NCBI GenBank assembly: GCA_037783545.1
Contig: JBBELK010000298.1
Location: forward strand, 3,906,001-3,970,000
Direction of reading: 5' to 3'
DNA: 64,000 nt
From: Henricia sp. BOLD:AAB3569
Taxonomy: Eukaryota > Echinodermata > Asteroidea > Spinulosida > Echinasteridae
Part shown: positions 19,146-32,100 of the stretch, piece after piece
Layout: the number at the start of each line of letters is the position of its first letter
Position numbering within the stretch: the stretch's first letter is position 1
Translations under genes and position numbers: made by a program
The notes under the pieces: generated by a model
Databases searched by the model: none
Told to the model about the DNA's origin: nothing
The model's input: the letters and a program-made list of their open reading frames with translations, nothing else

Positions 19146-19772
19146 CGGGGTTGTAGTCGAGTCTATCACAAGTCCAAAGTCGATAAAATCACAAGATCGT
19201 CACAAAGTCCCGCACAAGACCGTCACAAGTCCAGTAACAAGAAGCAAATGTCCGCATTGGACTTGATTTTCGGGAGGTTTTACCAAGACGATAATAAAAT
19301 GAAAAATTGCTAAATTTTACTGCTGTACACATTTGGACTTTTTGACACGGGAACATTTTACCGAGACCGTGGGAGAGCATGCGCAGTGACCCTTTGGAGT
19401 TTGACCTTCACGGCACAGATGTACGTTTCCAGAGCGCTTTTACCGACTCGCTGTGTCCACACTGGACTTATCGTCTCGGGAAAAGTTCCCTGGTAAATTT
19501 TCCTGGGCAGTTGTTGGCCAGGAAAAGTAACCACTGGACTCGGGATAAGTTACTGAGAGGAAAACGTCCGAGGCTGTCCGCATTGGACTTAAAATAGGAA
19601 AAGTACCCATGGTCTCGGTAAGTTTTCCCAAAAAAGTCCAATGTGGACAGGCCTTTCGTTGGAGTTCATTTGAATAGCTTGTGACCTTGCTCTATGCTTG
19701 AATTAAGACCCAGGGACTTGTGGTGGACTTGTGAAGGTTTGTGTGGACTTGCGATGGACTCTACCACAACCC
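19146..19772. mobile_element. Nested TIR elements between Ran and syntaxin
   Basis: Outer ends GGTTGTAGTCGAGTC and GACTCTACCACAACC enclose a separate element at 19249-19653 with TGTCCGCATTGGACTT ends. The inner element has a second copy at 55651-56026. Confidence 0.7.
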
Positions 19773-20092
19773 TGGTACTCATGAATTAGCCTGAATAGAA
19801 ACTGTAGTTTATTACTTCAGTTAAGTTGTAGTTTATTAGGAGATTCAGGTTTTAAAGGCATTCCCAATTAACAGTGGTTTGTGTGAACTTGATAAGTGAT
19901 TCAATTGGAAATATGACGCCCATCTATGAAAATGTGTCCGATGTCGCACAGCCCGGCCAGGGTCGAGTATTTGCAAGCATTACTATAGAAGTAAGTGGCA
20001 GATCCAGGCGAAAACACGCTGGAAATTTAGAGTGGTGCCTGGAAACTGTCTGGAATGTATTTGCTTATTTTAATGAGCCCAGGGGCCAATTT

Positions 20093-20277
20093 CATAAAGC
20101 TGTTTATTTTCAAAATTTGTTTGCTTCATAAAAATGGGTTTTCAGTCAAATCTTATGTGATGTATACTGTATAATTAAAACAAGTTGATATACAATTTTG
20201 ACTATTAACCCATTTTTATAAAGCAACAATTTTTTGGATTAAGCAAATTATTTTGCTAAACAGCTTTATGAATTTCA
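20093..20277. mobile_element. 185-bp TIR element, AATTTCATAAAGCTG ends
   Basis: AATTTCATAAAGCTGTTTA at the left mirrors the right end, with an inner pair AAAATGGGTT / AACCCATTTT. Possible distant relatives: 49405-49560 and 58070-58215. Confidence 0.75.
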
Positions 20278-21148
20278 TAGTTCCGACCTGTCAATCAACC
20301 GAACCCGCCGACCAATCACAACAGACCCAGCAGAGATCACCCACATAGGTCAAAGTGCAATGTTTGCAACAACATCATGCGATGTTCTGCCCCATACAAT
20401 TTGTACAGTGTTGTATGCGATGTTCCGGGTGAATTTTTGGTTTTAAGGCCTGTCGTTTCGTTGTTCAAAGGTACGAAAGCACGTATTTCATGATATGACA
20501 TCCCTGTATTACTGGCCCTTTACTCAGTGTGTTCTGAGATAACTGTCGACCATGAAACATGAATACCTTTGAGTTTTCTCCAATGAATCTGTGCTTTCCG
20601 TTGAAAGTCCCATTGCTTTGTGCGTTGCCTGTCGCCATTTTTTTGCGATAGCGTGTGAGCCATAGCAACAATATCCAAGGGGGCGGGGTTAACTGGGCAA
20701 AATCGGAACTATGCATTGGCCCCAGATCTGCCGCCGATTTCTAGTTTATACACTCGCAGAAATGCGGCTTAGTCTGTGCGATATGAGACTCATTTTTTTT
20801 GGAGAGCTGGTCGCAAATGAGCAAAACAAAAAAAGACAAAGAAAGGTTGTGCAATTTGGTTATTTTTTCATTATGGCTTCAAAAAGGATAAATTTTGTCC
20901 GCATAGCAAAGGTGTTCAAGTGGCCAAAATACGTTAACCCGTAGAGGAATGTTGACCGTTAAGGAACAATGTCTGCCTCGCACTGCCACTGTCGATCGGT
21001 GAATTTGTAAAATGCTACTTTTTCGTAAATTTTTTTTTTGCTAACTAAATTTGATCCTGAAATACAGTAATGGATGTAAATGAAACGGGGTTTCATTTTC
21101 AACTGACGTATTTGAAATGTAGTAGAAATAGTGTTAACATTTGCATTT
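20278..21148. other. Intergenic, nothing recognised
   Basis: Frames at 20465-20716 (-) and 20711-20944 (+) have no splice or family support. Confidence 0.35.
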
Positions 21149-21653
21149 GGGTCATTCCATGAAGTTGAGGAACATGGTTTCCGTGTTACATCCACAACCA
21201 TTTTTACTTTTTTCTTTGCCCTTGATAACCCCATGAATCAATACCAATCAGAAATACTAAATGAATTTTGCTCAAATGTAGGTGTGACATTTGGTGCTTT
21301 TTAGCAGATTTTCTTGAATCGCAAAGAAATTTAAGCTAGAATCCTTCAAATTCAAAGTAAAAAGGATTGTTTAGTTTGAGAACTGTTAATTTCATATTCA
21401 ACATGAAAACATTTGTAGTTGTAGTGAAAGCAGTTGAACTGTATTGGTTTCCAAGTTACATCCACAACCACCACTTTGTTAAATAATTCAAAATGGTGGC
21501 ACTTTGTCAACACTGAAGACTCTAAAATTACCCCCAAACAGTGTAAGCCACCACATCATGCAACATCGTTATGTGATTCATTGCTCCCTTATTGACCATT
21601 TTTGTGGAAATGAAGAGATGTCACACTTTGTTCCTCAACTTCATGAAATGACC
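21149..21653. mobile_element. 505-bp TIR element, GGGTCATTCCATGAAGTT ends
   Basis: The ends GGTCATTCCATGAAGTTGAG and their complement enclose two ACATCCACAACCA words. End sequence resembles, but is distinct from, the GGGTCATTCTATAAATTT family at 36513 and 36885. Confidence 0.75.
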
Positions 21654-22148
21654 AACATACATACATGTAGCCCACCATCTTTATATATGTATAATGTAGT
21701 GCGAAAGAAACTTATCAAGATTTTATTATTATTTTTTATTTTTAAGCAGAAAGGTCAAGTTGGGCAGTTATTAAAAAGAGGTACTCTCGAGCATGTTCTG
21801 GTCAATTTTGGGTTACCAAAAGGTGAAATTGACATTTAGGAATAGTTGTCATCAGTCATGAACGTTTTAACATAGATTCATACCCAAAAAGAAAATCTTG
21901 ATAAGTTTCTTTTAAAGCTCGGCATATGAAAAGCTTGACGTATAAAGATTTTGTATGAATACAGCGTATATGTACCAGTAATGAGAATACATGTGACTTG
22001 TAGGTCACACATGTGACTTGCAGGTCACGCATGTGACTAATTACATCCAAAAGGGACTTTGCAACAATCTAATAAACACAATTTTGAATTGATAAAGGTG
22101 AAAAATGCAAAGCACCAGTCGCTGTAGTCTTTTTTAAGTCCTATTTCT

Positions 22149-22319
22149 AACGCGCGCATATTGACGAGCCTCTGCCTTTAAAAAGGCACAGACTCGTCAG
22201 CAATGCGCGCGCGCCAATTTCGTGCCACGAAATACACAGCTCCAGAGCAAAGGCATGGAGTTGCGTATTTCGTGGCACGAATTCGGCGCGCGCACATTGC
22301 TGACGAGCCTGCTGTGCCT
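22149..22319. mobile_element. Palindromic TTAA element (copy C) beside a truncated copy
   Basis: The full copy occupies about 22184-22319, followed by TTAA at 22320-22323. Immediately to its left, 22149-22177 is the right-hand end of another copy, so one element inserted next to or into another. Confidence 0.8.
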
Positions 22320-23025
22320 TTAAGGGAATTCATACTGCCGCGCTGCACTCGCCACATTGAGGTCCCAATCGCCGATCTTTCCAAAATAGAAAAATCAACT
22401 CCGGCAACTTGGGGCTTCTCTGATGCCTAAGCGCACCGATTTGAACGCCTCTTTAGTGTGAATCTGCCCTATGAGTACACTAACGACGGTTAACTAATCA
22501 TAATCTTTATCAAACGAAGTAATTTCCCTAATATAATGTCGGAACATAATTTCAGAACCGTGTCGAGACATATTGTCTGCGCCAGCAAGAGAATTAACCT
22601 TGAATATAAATTGAAATAACTAAATTTTTCTCCAAAGGCCGGAGAATAACTTTCCTATAATATGGTGATATGAAGCGAAATGAAAGTTGTATGAAACGTC
22701 AGTTTCATGAATTTCACATTTTCATAAATTTCACTGTTTGGATCTGCTTCTATTTATTTTATTACAGGCAAAAGGTCCTCTTTGATGTGACTAGTCACAT
22801 GTTCTGCATTTTTGTTATGTTTTCCCCACATTTGGTGCAAGATATGAGTGTGACTTCCCCTTTCATTGTTCCCCTATTGTTTGTAAAACATCCAAGGAAT
22901 TTCCTTTCAGGTTTTAGGGGCGAGTCGTACGTTTTTTAAAAACAAAAAGAAGAGTGTGTTGATGTATAGGGGCGGTAAGGGGAGTCGCTCGGTCTCAGAT
23001 GTGACAGCATTTATTTGCCATACAT

Positions 23026-23195
23026 GGTTAAACCTCGTTAATAAGAGGTAATTTGGACGTTGCAGATTACCTTGTTATAACAGGAACCTCGTATTATCAT
23101 GAGTTTAAAAAATGAAGAACAAAGGAACGAGATCTAAAATTGTCCTTGTTATAAGCAGAACATTTTATTAACTGCTCTTATTAACGAGGTTTGAC
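23026..23195. mobile_element. 170-bp TIR element, AAACCTCGTTAATAAGAG ends
   Basis: The left end AAACCTCGTTAATAAGAG is the inverse of CTCTTATTAACGAGGTTT at the right. Interior GTTATAACAGGAACCT recurs alone near 48789. Confidence 0.8.
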
Positions 23196-24018
23196 TAATG
23201 TCATTACAATAGATTAAATTGAACACTGGTAATCGGAACACTTAGTACAAACTGCATGCAACTTCAGTTCCTACATTTTTCTCCCGTTTTGCATATATTG
23301 ATATTAAAGGCCTATGTGTCATTTGCAAGATAAAACTTTTTACAGATTCGTGGAATAAGAGTAACATATCTAAGGAAGAATGTTGGTAAACTAGCCTGAA
23401 GAAATTTTAGCTGCATCGATGTTGCAGAAAACCTTGAAAATCAATATATGGATTTTGTGTACAAGTAAATTGTAAAAAAGTTCTGTGCGCGGGACATTGT
23501 TAGAAACCCACCTTCGGTTGTCAATTTCCAGCATGAAATACCATTTTGGACGAAAAAAACCGAATTCATGTGGTGTTTGTTACCATTGCTATCAACACTT
23601 TGAGTAAGGTTTTTCTTGTCAACTCATGAAAAACAAAATTGGGTAATTGCAAATGATACAATGGCCTTTAATACAAGGTTCGTGTAGAACACAATTTCTA
23701 AAGTTCAAAGGATCTTATTCTGAAATAAGTGTTCGACTGTGTGTGTATTTTGTATGTGAGTTTTTAATGCTGTAGGCCTATAATTAATTTCTAAATTTTT
23801 TTAGTTTATAGGTGAACACAGGGCAATTCCACGCAGAGGTGTCATTCATTATACCATAAAAAAGCACACGTTTTGTGCTATCCTTGTATTCTGTTTTCTA
23901 AAATAAAACGATTTCTACGATCATTAGTGCAATTAAAATGCATGCATGTCCAACTTATAGGATCCAAGTTATTGGTCGACTTTCTAGTAATGAAATGACT
24001 TTCTGCATGGAATTGCCC

Positions 24019-24187
24019 ATAGAGTACTGAAGTAAAAACGTCACCCTTTGCGTGTTGCCACGGTTACTGGGTCTATACACAAACCGGTGGACTTTTTCCC
24101 GTGCTTTAGCAGCCGAGATTTCAGATAACAAGCAAATGTTTTGATCCATTTTCCTTGGCAACCGATGTTACACTTTAGTAAGTCTAT
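24019..24187. mobile_element. 169-bp TIR element (copy 1)
   Basis: Same family as 30077-30245 in opposite orientation. It contains AACGTCACCCTTTGCGTGTT and ends in ACTTTAGTAAGTCTAT. Confidence 0.75.
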
Positions 24188-25698
24188 TTGTTTCTAACCA
24201 GATGCAGCTTGTATGTTTGCACCTGTCAATTGTTTCCCCCACCACTCTCCCCGGCTGCCACACCTAAGAGATGGGGATTGTCAATTTTCGGGTGACAAAT
24301 TCCCTACCCCTGGCTAAATTTGGGTGACAAAATTTACACGCGTGGGGCAAACATGCACGTTTTGCTCCAAGGTGCGCTGAAATTTGATTTCTATGCATCA
24401 AAATCCCCACCCTGGGGAATGAAAATCGTGACAAAATCCCCACCCAAGGGGTGGGGCAGGGCGGGGGCCACAAGTGCGGTGCAACAAGTGCGTTACATAT
24501 TGGTATATGAACTCAACTGATGTATACTTTAGGTGTTTATACCTTTGAGTTAATTATAAAAAACTAGAGTGCAAACAAAATATGTTACAGGTATGTGTTT
24601 AACCTAACCAAAACGGGCAAAGTGTCTGTGTTGCCCAGATCCCACCCATATTGCAAGCCAAAATGGGAACGCCCAAATCGCCACGTCAGTGGAGTAGCGA
24701 GTCCAAATTCTAGTTTTCTATGTAGAACTCTTTGGTTGGAACTCATTTGCTAGATTTGCCCTTGTTTCACATTGATAAACATGACTGGTACTGAAAACAA
24801 TAAAAACGCCACTGATTGGCCAATTAAATGTCATACATGTATTTGTCTGATGTTGGGTAGGACATGGAGTTTCTTCCTCCATGGGTAGGACCTATGTTGT
24901 TTGTCAATTACGATAGACCCTTTGCGCGGACGGCCATGACGGGGGGCAGTCACATTGTCACCGTGTGTCGTGTAGGCACATTGTGGATCTATTGTCACAT
25001 TTAAATAATAAATCCCGCGCCCTTTCGATTTCATGTCCACCGGCGCAAAAACGGGTTTTTATTTCGTCAGTTTGCGTGATTTATGATTGGATATTTGGCT
25101 AGCGCCCTCTATTAATTATCACGAACTACACGTTGTATAATAGAAAGAAATAACCTCAAAATGCGGATGGGTTCCCCGTACGGGCGTATACATGCATGAG
25201 TCACGCCCATTGATGTCAAATGACCCATAAATAAATATTAGTTTCACACTTTTTAAGATTTTTTTCAAGTTCACGTTTGACAGCGTATCCTTTCCCGCAA
25301 CTTTATTGGAAACCGGGGGTGGAAAATTAAATTACCGGTACTTTCAGAATGAGTTGATGTACCAGCACATAATAGCCGAGTTCAGGCGGTCCGTTCTAAA
25401 CGGGAGAACCGTTTGAGAATAACTCGATCGCCGATTCCCACCCGAACGTTTGAGTCAAGTACGCTGTATGCCAATCAACAATAAATGTTTTTCTGGGGGG
25501 AAATCGCCAGTCCAAAAACACGAACTTGGCGAGTTGCTTCGCTAAAAATTAGCGTAAAATTTGGAAAACATAATGTTCCGCAAAACAACGTGCAAGCTGC
25601 ATGCAATAAATCCATATATCATTTTTCGGTCAATTGTTCGTAATATACAAAATCCGAATTTCCCAAGATAAGGCCTTGGTAAGATTTTTGAGATTTCC
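24188..25698. other. Upstream flank of syntaxin-1
   Basis: No gene recognised. It includes a GAGGGCGC-type octamer at 25102-25109. No promoter elements can be assigned. Confidence 0.3.
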
Positions 25699-25842
25699 CA
25701 TTCGGAAACGAGAACTAGTTACCCGTGTCACGAACAGACCGCCCGCCGTTCGGAAACGAGAACTAGTTACCCATGTCATCACGAACAGACCTCCCGCCGT
25801 TCGGAAACAAGAACTAGTAACCCGTGTCACGAACAGACCCGG
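25699..25842. repeat. Three-unit tandem repeat upstream of syntaxin-1
   Basis: About 48-51-bp units, each starting TTCGGAAACGAGAACTAGT and containing CACGAACAGACC. They lie some 300-440 bases before the syntaxin start codon. Role unknown. Confidence 0.85.
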
Positions 25843-26137
25843 CGCCCGTCTGTCTTTAAAATATGAGGGCAGTAGTCGGTGGCGCAACAAATCTGCGTGA
25901 CTCAAAACGCCTCCTTAATAACATGAACTACACTGCGAAAAGGAAATGCACTACGCCTCCATTCGGATATTTTTTACTGCATGCAAGAAAGATGAATGGC
26001 CGCCGTTGGAATTGTATTCGTTGAGTGTGCAAGGTGTGGGCGCGGGCGGGGATCTTTATCGCAGGATTTATGCTGGCTTTCCTCGGAAAATATACGCCCA
26101 GTGTTCTCTTTAGGAATATACTAGTGGTTTCTTCAAG

Positions 26138-26167
26138 ATGAGAGACCGGTTGGGATCATTTAAAAGG
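26138..26167 (+). CDS. Stx1: Syntaxin-1 coding exon 1 (N-peptide)
   Basis: Encodes [10 protein letters not shown], in Kozak context CAAGATGA, followed by donor GTAATA. It resembles the short N-peptide of syntaxin-1, which binds Munc18, and its phase 0 end joins exon 2 cleanly. It is short, so chance cannot be fully excluded. Confidence 0.75.
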
Positions 26168-29100
26168 GTAATATTTTGTGATTGTGTTGTGTTGTTTTTG
26201 ATTCAAGGGTGCAGGTTAACTCGACCGTTCGCCAACTCGACCGTTGTACAAATTTGACCGTTGAGCGTTCAACCCCTAGGCCTACCCCTAGAACTATGGG
26301 GGATATAGGCCTACTACTGGTTCCCCTACTACTTCCAGATAGCTAAAAGTGTAGGTAGGGACTTGGAAATCTGTGACGTCATCGCGCGCGCACTGGGTAC
26401 ACTACTGGTCAGTTTTACAGTGGATTTCTGCCGTATGCGAAGTGGCGCATCGTGAGAAATGCGCTGTAAAACATCACAGCATTGTACAATTCAAACTTTT
26501 GTAATACTGAAAATATAGAATACTTTCTAACGATGTATATTTTTAAAACAATTTTTTAAAATATTTTAATTGGAGCACAGCAAGATGTTTGTTTGACGGT
26601 GAGATTTCTAGTCCAAAAAGGGTAGTTTGTGTTGCGAAACAGACTTGTGAAACCAGCGACAGTTTGGGGAGATTGTTGTCTGTGTTTGTGCAAAATTTCA
26701 GTGTAAAAAACATGCACTTTGTTTGTTTGTTTTAGCACACAAAAATGATTATCAGTTCCTCTTTGTGAGCGTCGTCGAGTGCATAGTTTTCATTCCAGGC
26801 GTAAATGTGTGCTATTACGCATTGACAATGACGTTGCGCGCCCCCACATGTGCTACCGTACGTACTCCTGCTGCATAGGCTTTCGTGACAAAGCTTTTGT
26901 TTAGCAGAAAATGAGATAGCGTGTTGAACTAAGACTGATCAGACTTGAAGTTGAGGAATGTTTCGCTGGCTTGGCCCAATATGTCAATGTGGGGGCGCTT
27001 CATACTGCATCGCATTCTTCCAGCTCTCTCCTAATCAGTTTACACACATGATTTCGCGGAAGAACGGCCAATTTCTAAGATGTATATCTCGGCTACCGCT
27101 TGCTCAATTTATGCGATGAATGTTGTTTTGGAATTTACAGAAAATAATCTGTAATGTCAGATGATAGTTTCAAGTCCCTAGTGTAGGCCTGTTTTTTCAC
27201 TGAAATGATATTATTAAATGTCCTTGTCCATGTTGTCTGTAAACACCCCTTTTGTGTAGTGGGTGGTTGTAATTTTGCCTCGAAATTAAAATCACACCCA
27301 AATATTTCGTGCTGGTTGTGTCGTGTATTGGTTTTAGATATACATGTATCCTTGATTGCAAAACAAACAAAGAATAACTACTTACATTGCCGTTTTTCAA
27401 TCAAAAACGTCTATTTCCGACAGTCTTTGATGAAGAGAACTCTCGTTGCGACGCGACCAGCTGGTATGAAGTTGGCTTGGGCGCGCTCCAGCATTTTCGG
27501 AGTCGACTCGGATTCCAAAAAAGAATCCCAATTCTATTCGAGATGGATTCCATTTTTCGTGTGAAAACATACATGTACATACATGTAGACCTTTATCACG
27601 GTGCGGCCATCTTCCCTTTTCCCTATTAAAATGAACGTAACCAAAGCGAGGCTTGCCGAAACAAAATAGTTTGGCCCGGTGTTGTGTGCATCACAATGAC
27701 ATGCGCGCGGTGCGATTAAGAAAATGCGCAGCGCGGACATTGATTCACTCAAAACAACAGAAGACTGCACGCGCTATCGCGCAGACACGCACACGCACTG
27801 ATCATGCCTGACACGTACACGTACTATGCAGTGGGGAACAAGACAAAGATGGACGCACCGTAATAAAGGTCTATTGCGATTTCTTATTGTGTCAAGGACA
27901 ACCCATTCTAATTGATTCCAGTGTAGAGTCGCGGCACATAACCGGGACAGTTACATTTTAGGCCCTGACCTATACAATGCAGCGTAATTTTTTTTTGCAT
28001 GGCAAAAATTCATGCGCTACAAGATCAGAAAGACATGAAAGAGATGTACGCACAATGGTCGAGTTGGTAAATGGTTGAGTTGACTCAACTTTGAAGTCGA
28101 GTTGGTCAACGAACGAGTTGGTCTAACGATCAAACTGGTACAATGGTCGAGTTGGTTCAATGGTCGAGTAAACCACATACTATGTACGGGTAAGTATACA
28201 CAGTGTATAAGTTGGGTCAACTCGGCTAGTTGCCAACTCGATTTGAGTAAAGTGATGAGGTTACTTCGCCCTGGACCACTTCACCCTGGACCACACTTCG
28301 CACTGGACCACACTTCGCACTGATTGTGCATACTGTCATATTGGGATTCAAAATAAAGACATCTCATTGGTGTTTCGCTGTGCGTTCGCATTTGAAAACT
28401 TGAAAAGCAACCAACTTAATGTGTTTTTTTTTTTTATTGTCTGCAGACAACTTTTTCACTATTCATTCAACACAAAAACCGTGCATCGATTTTTAAGGTT
28501 TTCTGAAGTATTACTGTATCTGTATGGCTGAAATTTCTTCAAGGCAGTTCTTTAGTTATGTGACGCTGTTGTTCCTGTTTTCCAATCATGTAATATGTCT
28601 TTAAAATAGGAATAATCTTTTCTAATTGACAATTGTTTTCTAACAAAAGCTTTGTTACTTTTTAATGTTTTTTCCCTCAGGGGGATGATGAAGATGTGGG
28701 GCCAGATGATGTGTCCGTCAATGTGGAGAGTGAAAAGTACATGGATGAGTTTTTTGATCAGGTGAGGCTTACTAAAATGAGACAACTTAGGCATGTGTGG
28801 GAAAACCTACCGTACCATACTACATTTTGTGGCAAACTTGAGCGTCACATTTTTAAAGGAATTATGGGGTTCTTCATTGGGATTTAAACCAGAGACATCT
28901 GACGTACTCTGAGCCAGTGTTGTAGTCGAGTCACTAATATCGAGACCGAGTCTCGAATCATTAGCTTGCCACCCATTTTTTCTTAGAAAACACGGATTTT
29001 TTTCATATACTACTGTATACATGTACATTGAACACGGATTTGGGTGAATTTATATATTGGAATCGATTATTCAATTCTAAGATATACTTCCCACTGACAC

Positions 29101-32100
29101 TTCCGTCGCAAATGTTGCATTTCTGAGATAAATAAATGATAAAATTACTGCATAAAGTAATGCACAAACTGACGTGGCGAGCGGTCTGTGCGTAAGCGCG
29201 CGCGCGTGAATGGTTATCTTGTGTACTAACTGAAGGCAATTTTTGAATAAGGAAATGTGATTTTTCTACAGAAAAGCAACATTTACGTCAGAAGTGTAAG
29301 TGGAAAGTATATCTTAAAATTACATTATGTGTTGATTCCAGGAGGTAATTTTCTTAAAATCTTTGTTCAATGTATACGAAAAAAAATACCGAAAACACTT
29401 ATGTTTTGTCTGAAGGCATGATCAACTTCGCACTTCTTTCCGGGGAAAGCAATAGACCGATCCAGTAAGCTCCGTCCATTTAGCAGTTGTCTAGCAACAT
29501 GGCACACATGCGAGACACGTGTGCAGTAAAGTCACGTGGCAACATAACACTTTGTTTACTGCCGCGCCCTAGGCAGTGCATGTGGAACACGCATGTCGCA
29601 CGCACACACCAACTGCATGCTGGAAAGCAAAATGTGCACTTTGACAAGTATCCGGTCATGTGCTTGAGCGTTCAACACACTAGCTTTACGCTTTAACGCA
29701 TATGATCAAACAAAAACAACTCAACAACGCACATCTAGAAAGCGGTGTCGGAAAGTGAATGCAAAATATGGCAAAACGACAAGCTAATTTTTGTGAGTTT
29801 TACCGATTTACACAAAAAAAGTATTTATGAATGTATTAAAAGTAGGTTTGCCAATCTTAAACAATCCGTTGAAAACTGGCTAGGGTCCTGGGCGCTGATA
29901 AAAATGATGTTTATTGTGTTTTACGTCACTCGTGCTGCAGTTTGCCGTAGCTCTGAGCACAATTTTGGGGACTCTGGTCACCAAAATGGAGATCCACTTT
30001 TTGGTTACCTCAACCTGAGGCTGTGATTGGTCAATTCCAAAATGGGTGGAGCTTACTGGATCGGTCTATTGATATAATAGACTACTAAAGTGTGACGTCA
30101 GTCGCCATGGTAATTGGGTCTAAACATTTGCTGGTAATCTGAAACGCCCATTGGTATAGTGCATGGAAACGGTTAACTGGTTTTAGTGTAGACCCAAAAA
30201 CCATGGCAACACACAAAGGGTGACGTTTTCACTTTAGTAGTCTATTTGGGACCATTGCTGTAGTTGGGGCATAACACCCTCACCCTGTTCAATTTACTGT
30301 TTAATTTTTCAATTAAGCTAAAGTTGCTTTGATCAACTTTCTCTTAATTTTTATTTTGCAGGTGGAAGAAATTCGCAATAACATAGAAAAGATAGCTAGC
30401 AATGTTGAGGAAGTTAAGAAGAAACACAGTGACATTCTTTCAGCCCCTCAGCCGGATGAGAGTAAGTAAACTAAAGGCCAAGTATGGCAGATGAAACTTT
30501 ATTTTACAAATTTCAGGAAAAACAGCATTTTTGGTTTTTTTTTAGGCAGTTCTTATATTAGTCTGTTTTCAATACTGGAGAGACTTTTTCACCAGGATCA
30601 TAACTCTGTGCAATGCCAGTCATCTTCTCTCAAAACAAAAGAAATATCTAAAGACAGATCTAAGAAGATTACTTAAAGATAGTATACATGATTGGTAAAC
30701 TGTTACAAATAGTTTTATCCCCCTGTGTTATTGAAGATATATGCATGATTAAAACCAACCTGAGCAAAAACTAGCTCCGTACTTCGTCTAACTTTTGAGA
30801 AAACAGTCAAAAAAGGGTTTGCAGTCATTTCGCCCCAAAACCACTTCGCCCTGAACCATTTCGCCCTGAACCATTTCGCCCTGAACCACGGCCTGTACAC
30901 GAAGTGGTTTTGGTGCGAAGTGGCATTTGGGCGATGTAGTGTTTGGATGAAGTAATTTGGGGCGAAATGGCACTCGGGCGAAGTGGTTTTGGGCGAAATG
31001 GCACTTGGGCGAAATGGTTTTGGGGCGAATTGAATTGAATGTTTTACTCATTTCTCAAAGATATTTCTTTCATTTTGAGATAAGATGAATGACATTGTAC
31101 AGAGATATAATCCTGGAGGAAAAGGTCTCTCCAGTATTTAAAACAGACACATATAGCTCATTTCAGATCCGCCAGATCTCTCAATGCGCTTTCTGCATTA
31201 TTATCCCTGGTCATTGGGCTCCGTAATATCATTCCTTAATCCTTCTCAGCTCCCCGTGGAGTATATAGTCCCGTGCTGCTCGTGCACACAGGGACTAATC
31301 AAACACATCAGCTTTCACTACCCTCACAGGTACCGGTACCCATTTCCTCCTGGATGGAGAGAGGCAAAGTGCCTTTCCCAAGAGCACACGCACCATGGGA
31401 GCACACGCACCATGCTTTTTGTGTTGAATGAATGGGGAAAAAAATCATTTGCAAACAATTTATTTCTATGAAGAACCTTCAGTTGACAATTTTCCCACAA
31501 AGGTATATGTACCATTTTACATGGGACATAAATCATGTGGTGTTTGTTACCAAGCCTTTTTGAAGTACATGTATGGCGGACACAATAGGAGGGTATAAAA
31601 TCGACTAAAATGCAAAATAACTCAGTTTTTCACTTTACACTTATTAATTTTATTTATAATTCTGTCTATGTATTATAATTACAACATGTAAATCAAGTTT
31701 TTGGAAAGAAATACAATTGATAAAAAAATTCATACCCAAATGAAATTGCGCCCTCTCCTTTTGTTCCGCCATACTTCTAAAAGGCTAATTGCTATCAACA
31801 CTTTTTTTGTCAACCCAGAAAAATACCGGTAGGGTCACAGCAAATGATCTAGTGGGGCATTTTAAAAAGCCTAATACCCAATACATCATGTGCAGTTGCC
31901 CTAAATTTTACTTCACGAGCTGACAAAATAAATCTGACTACAGAGTTGATAGCAATGGTAACAAACACCATGATTTTTTTTCCTGCGTAAAATGGTACCT
32001 TTGTGCGAGAAATTGCCAACTGAAGGTGCTTTTAAAAAATAACGTCTGCAGACAATTGTTTTTACCATCCATTCAACACAAAAACCAAGAATGAATTTTT

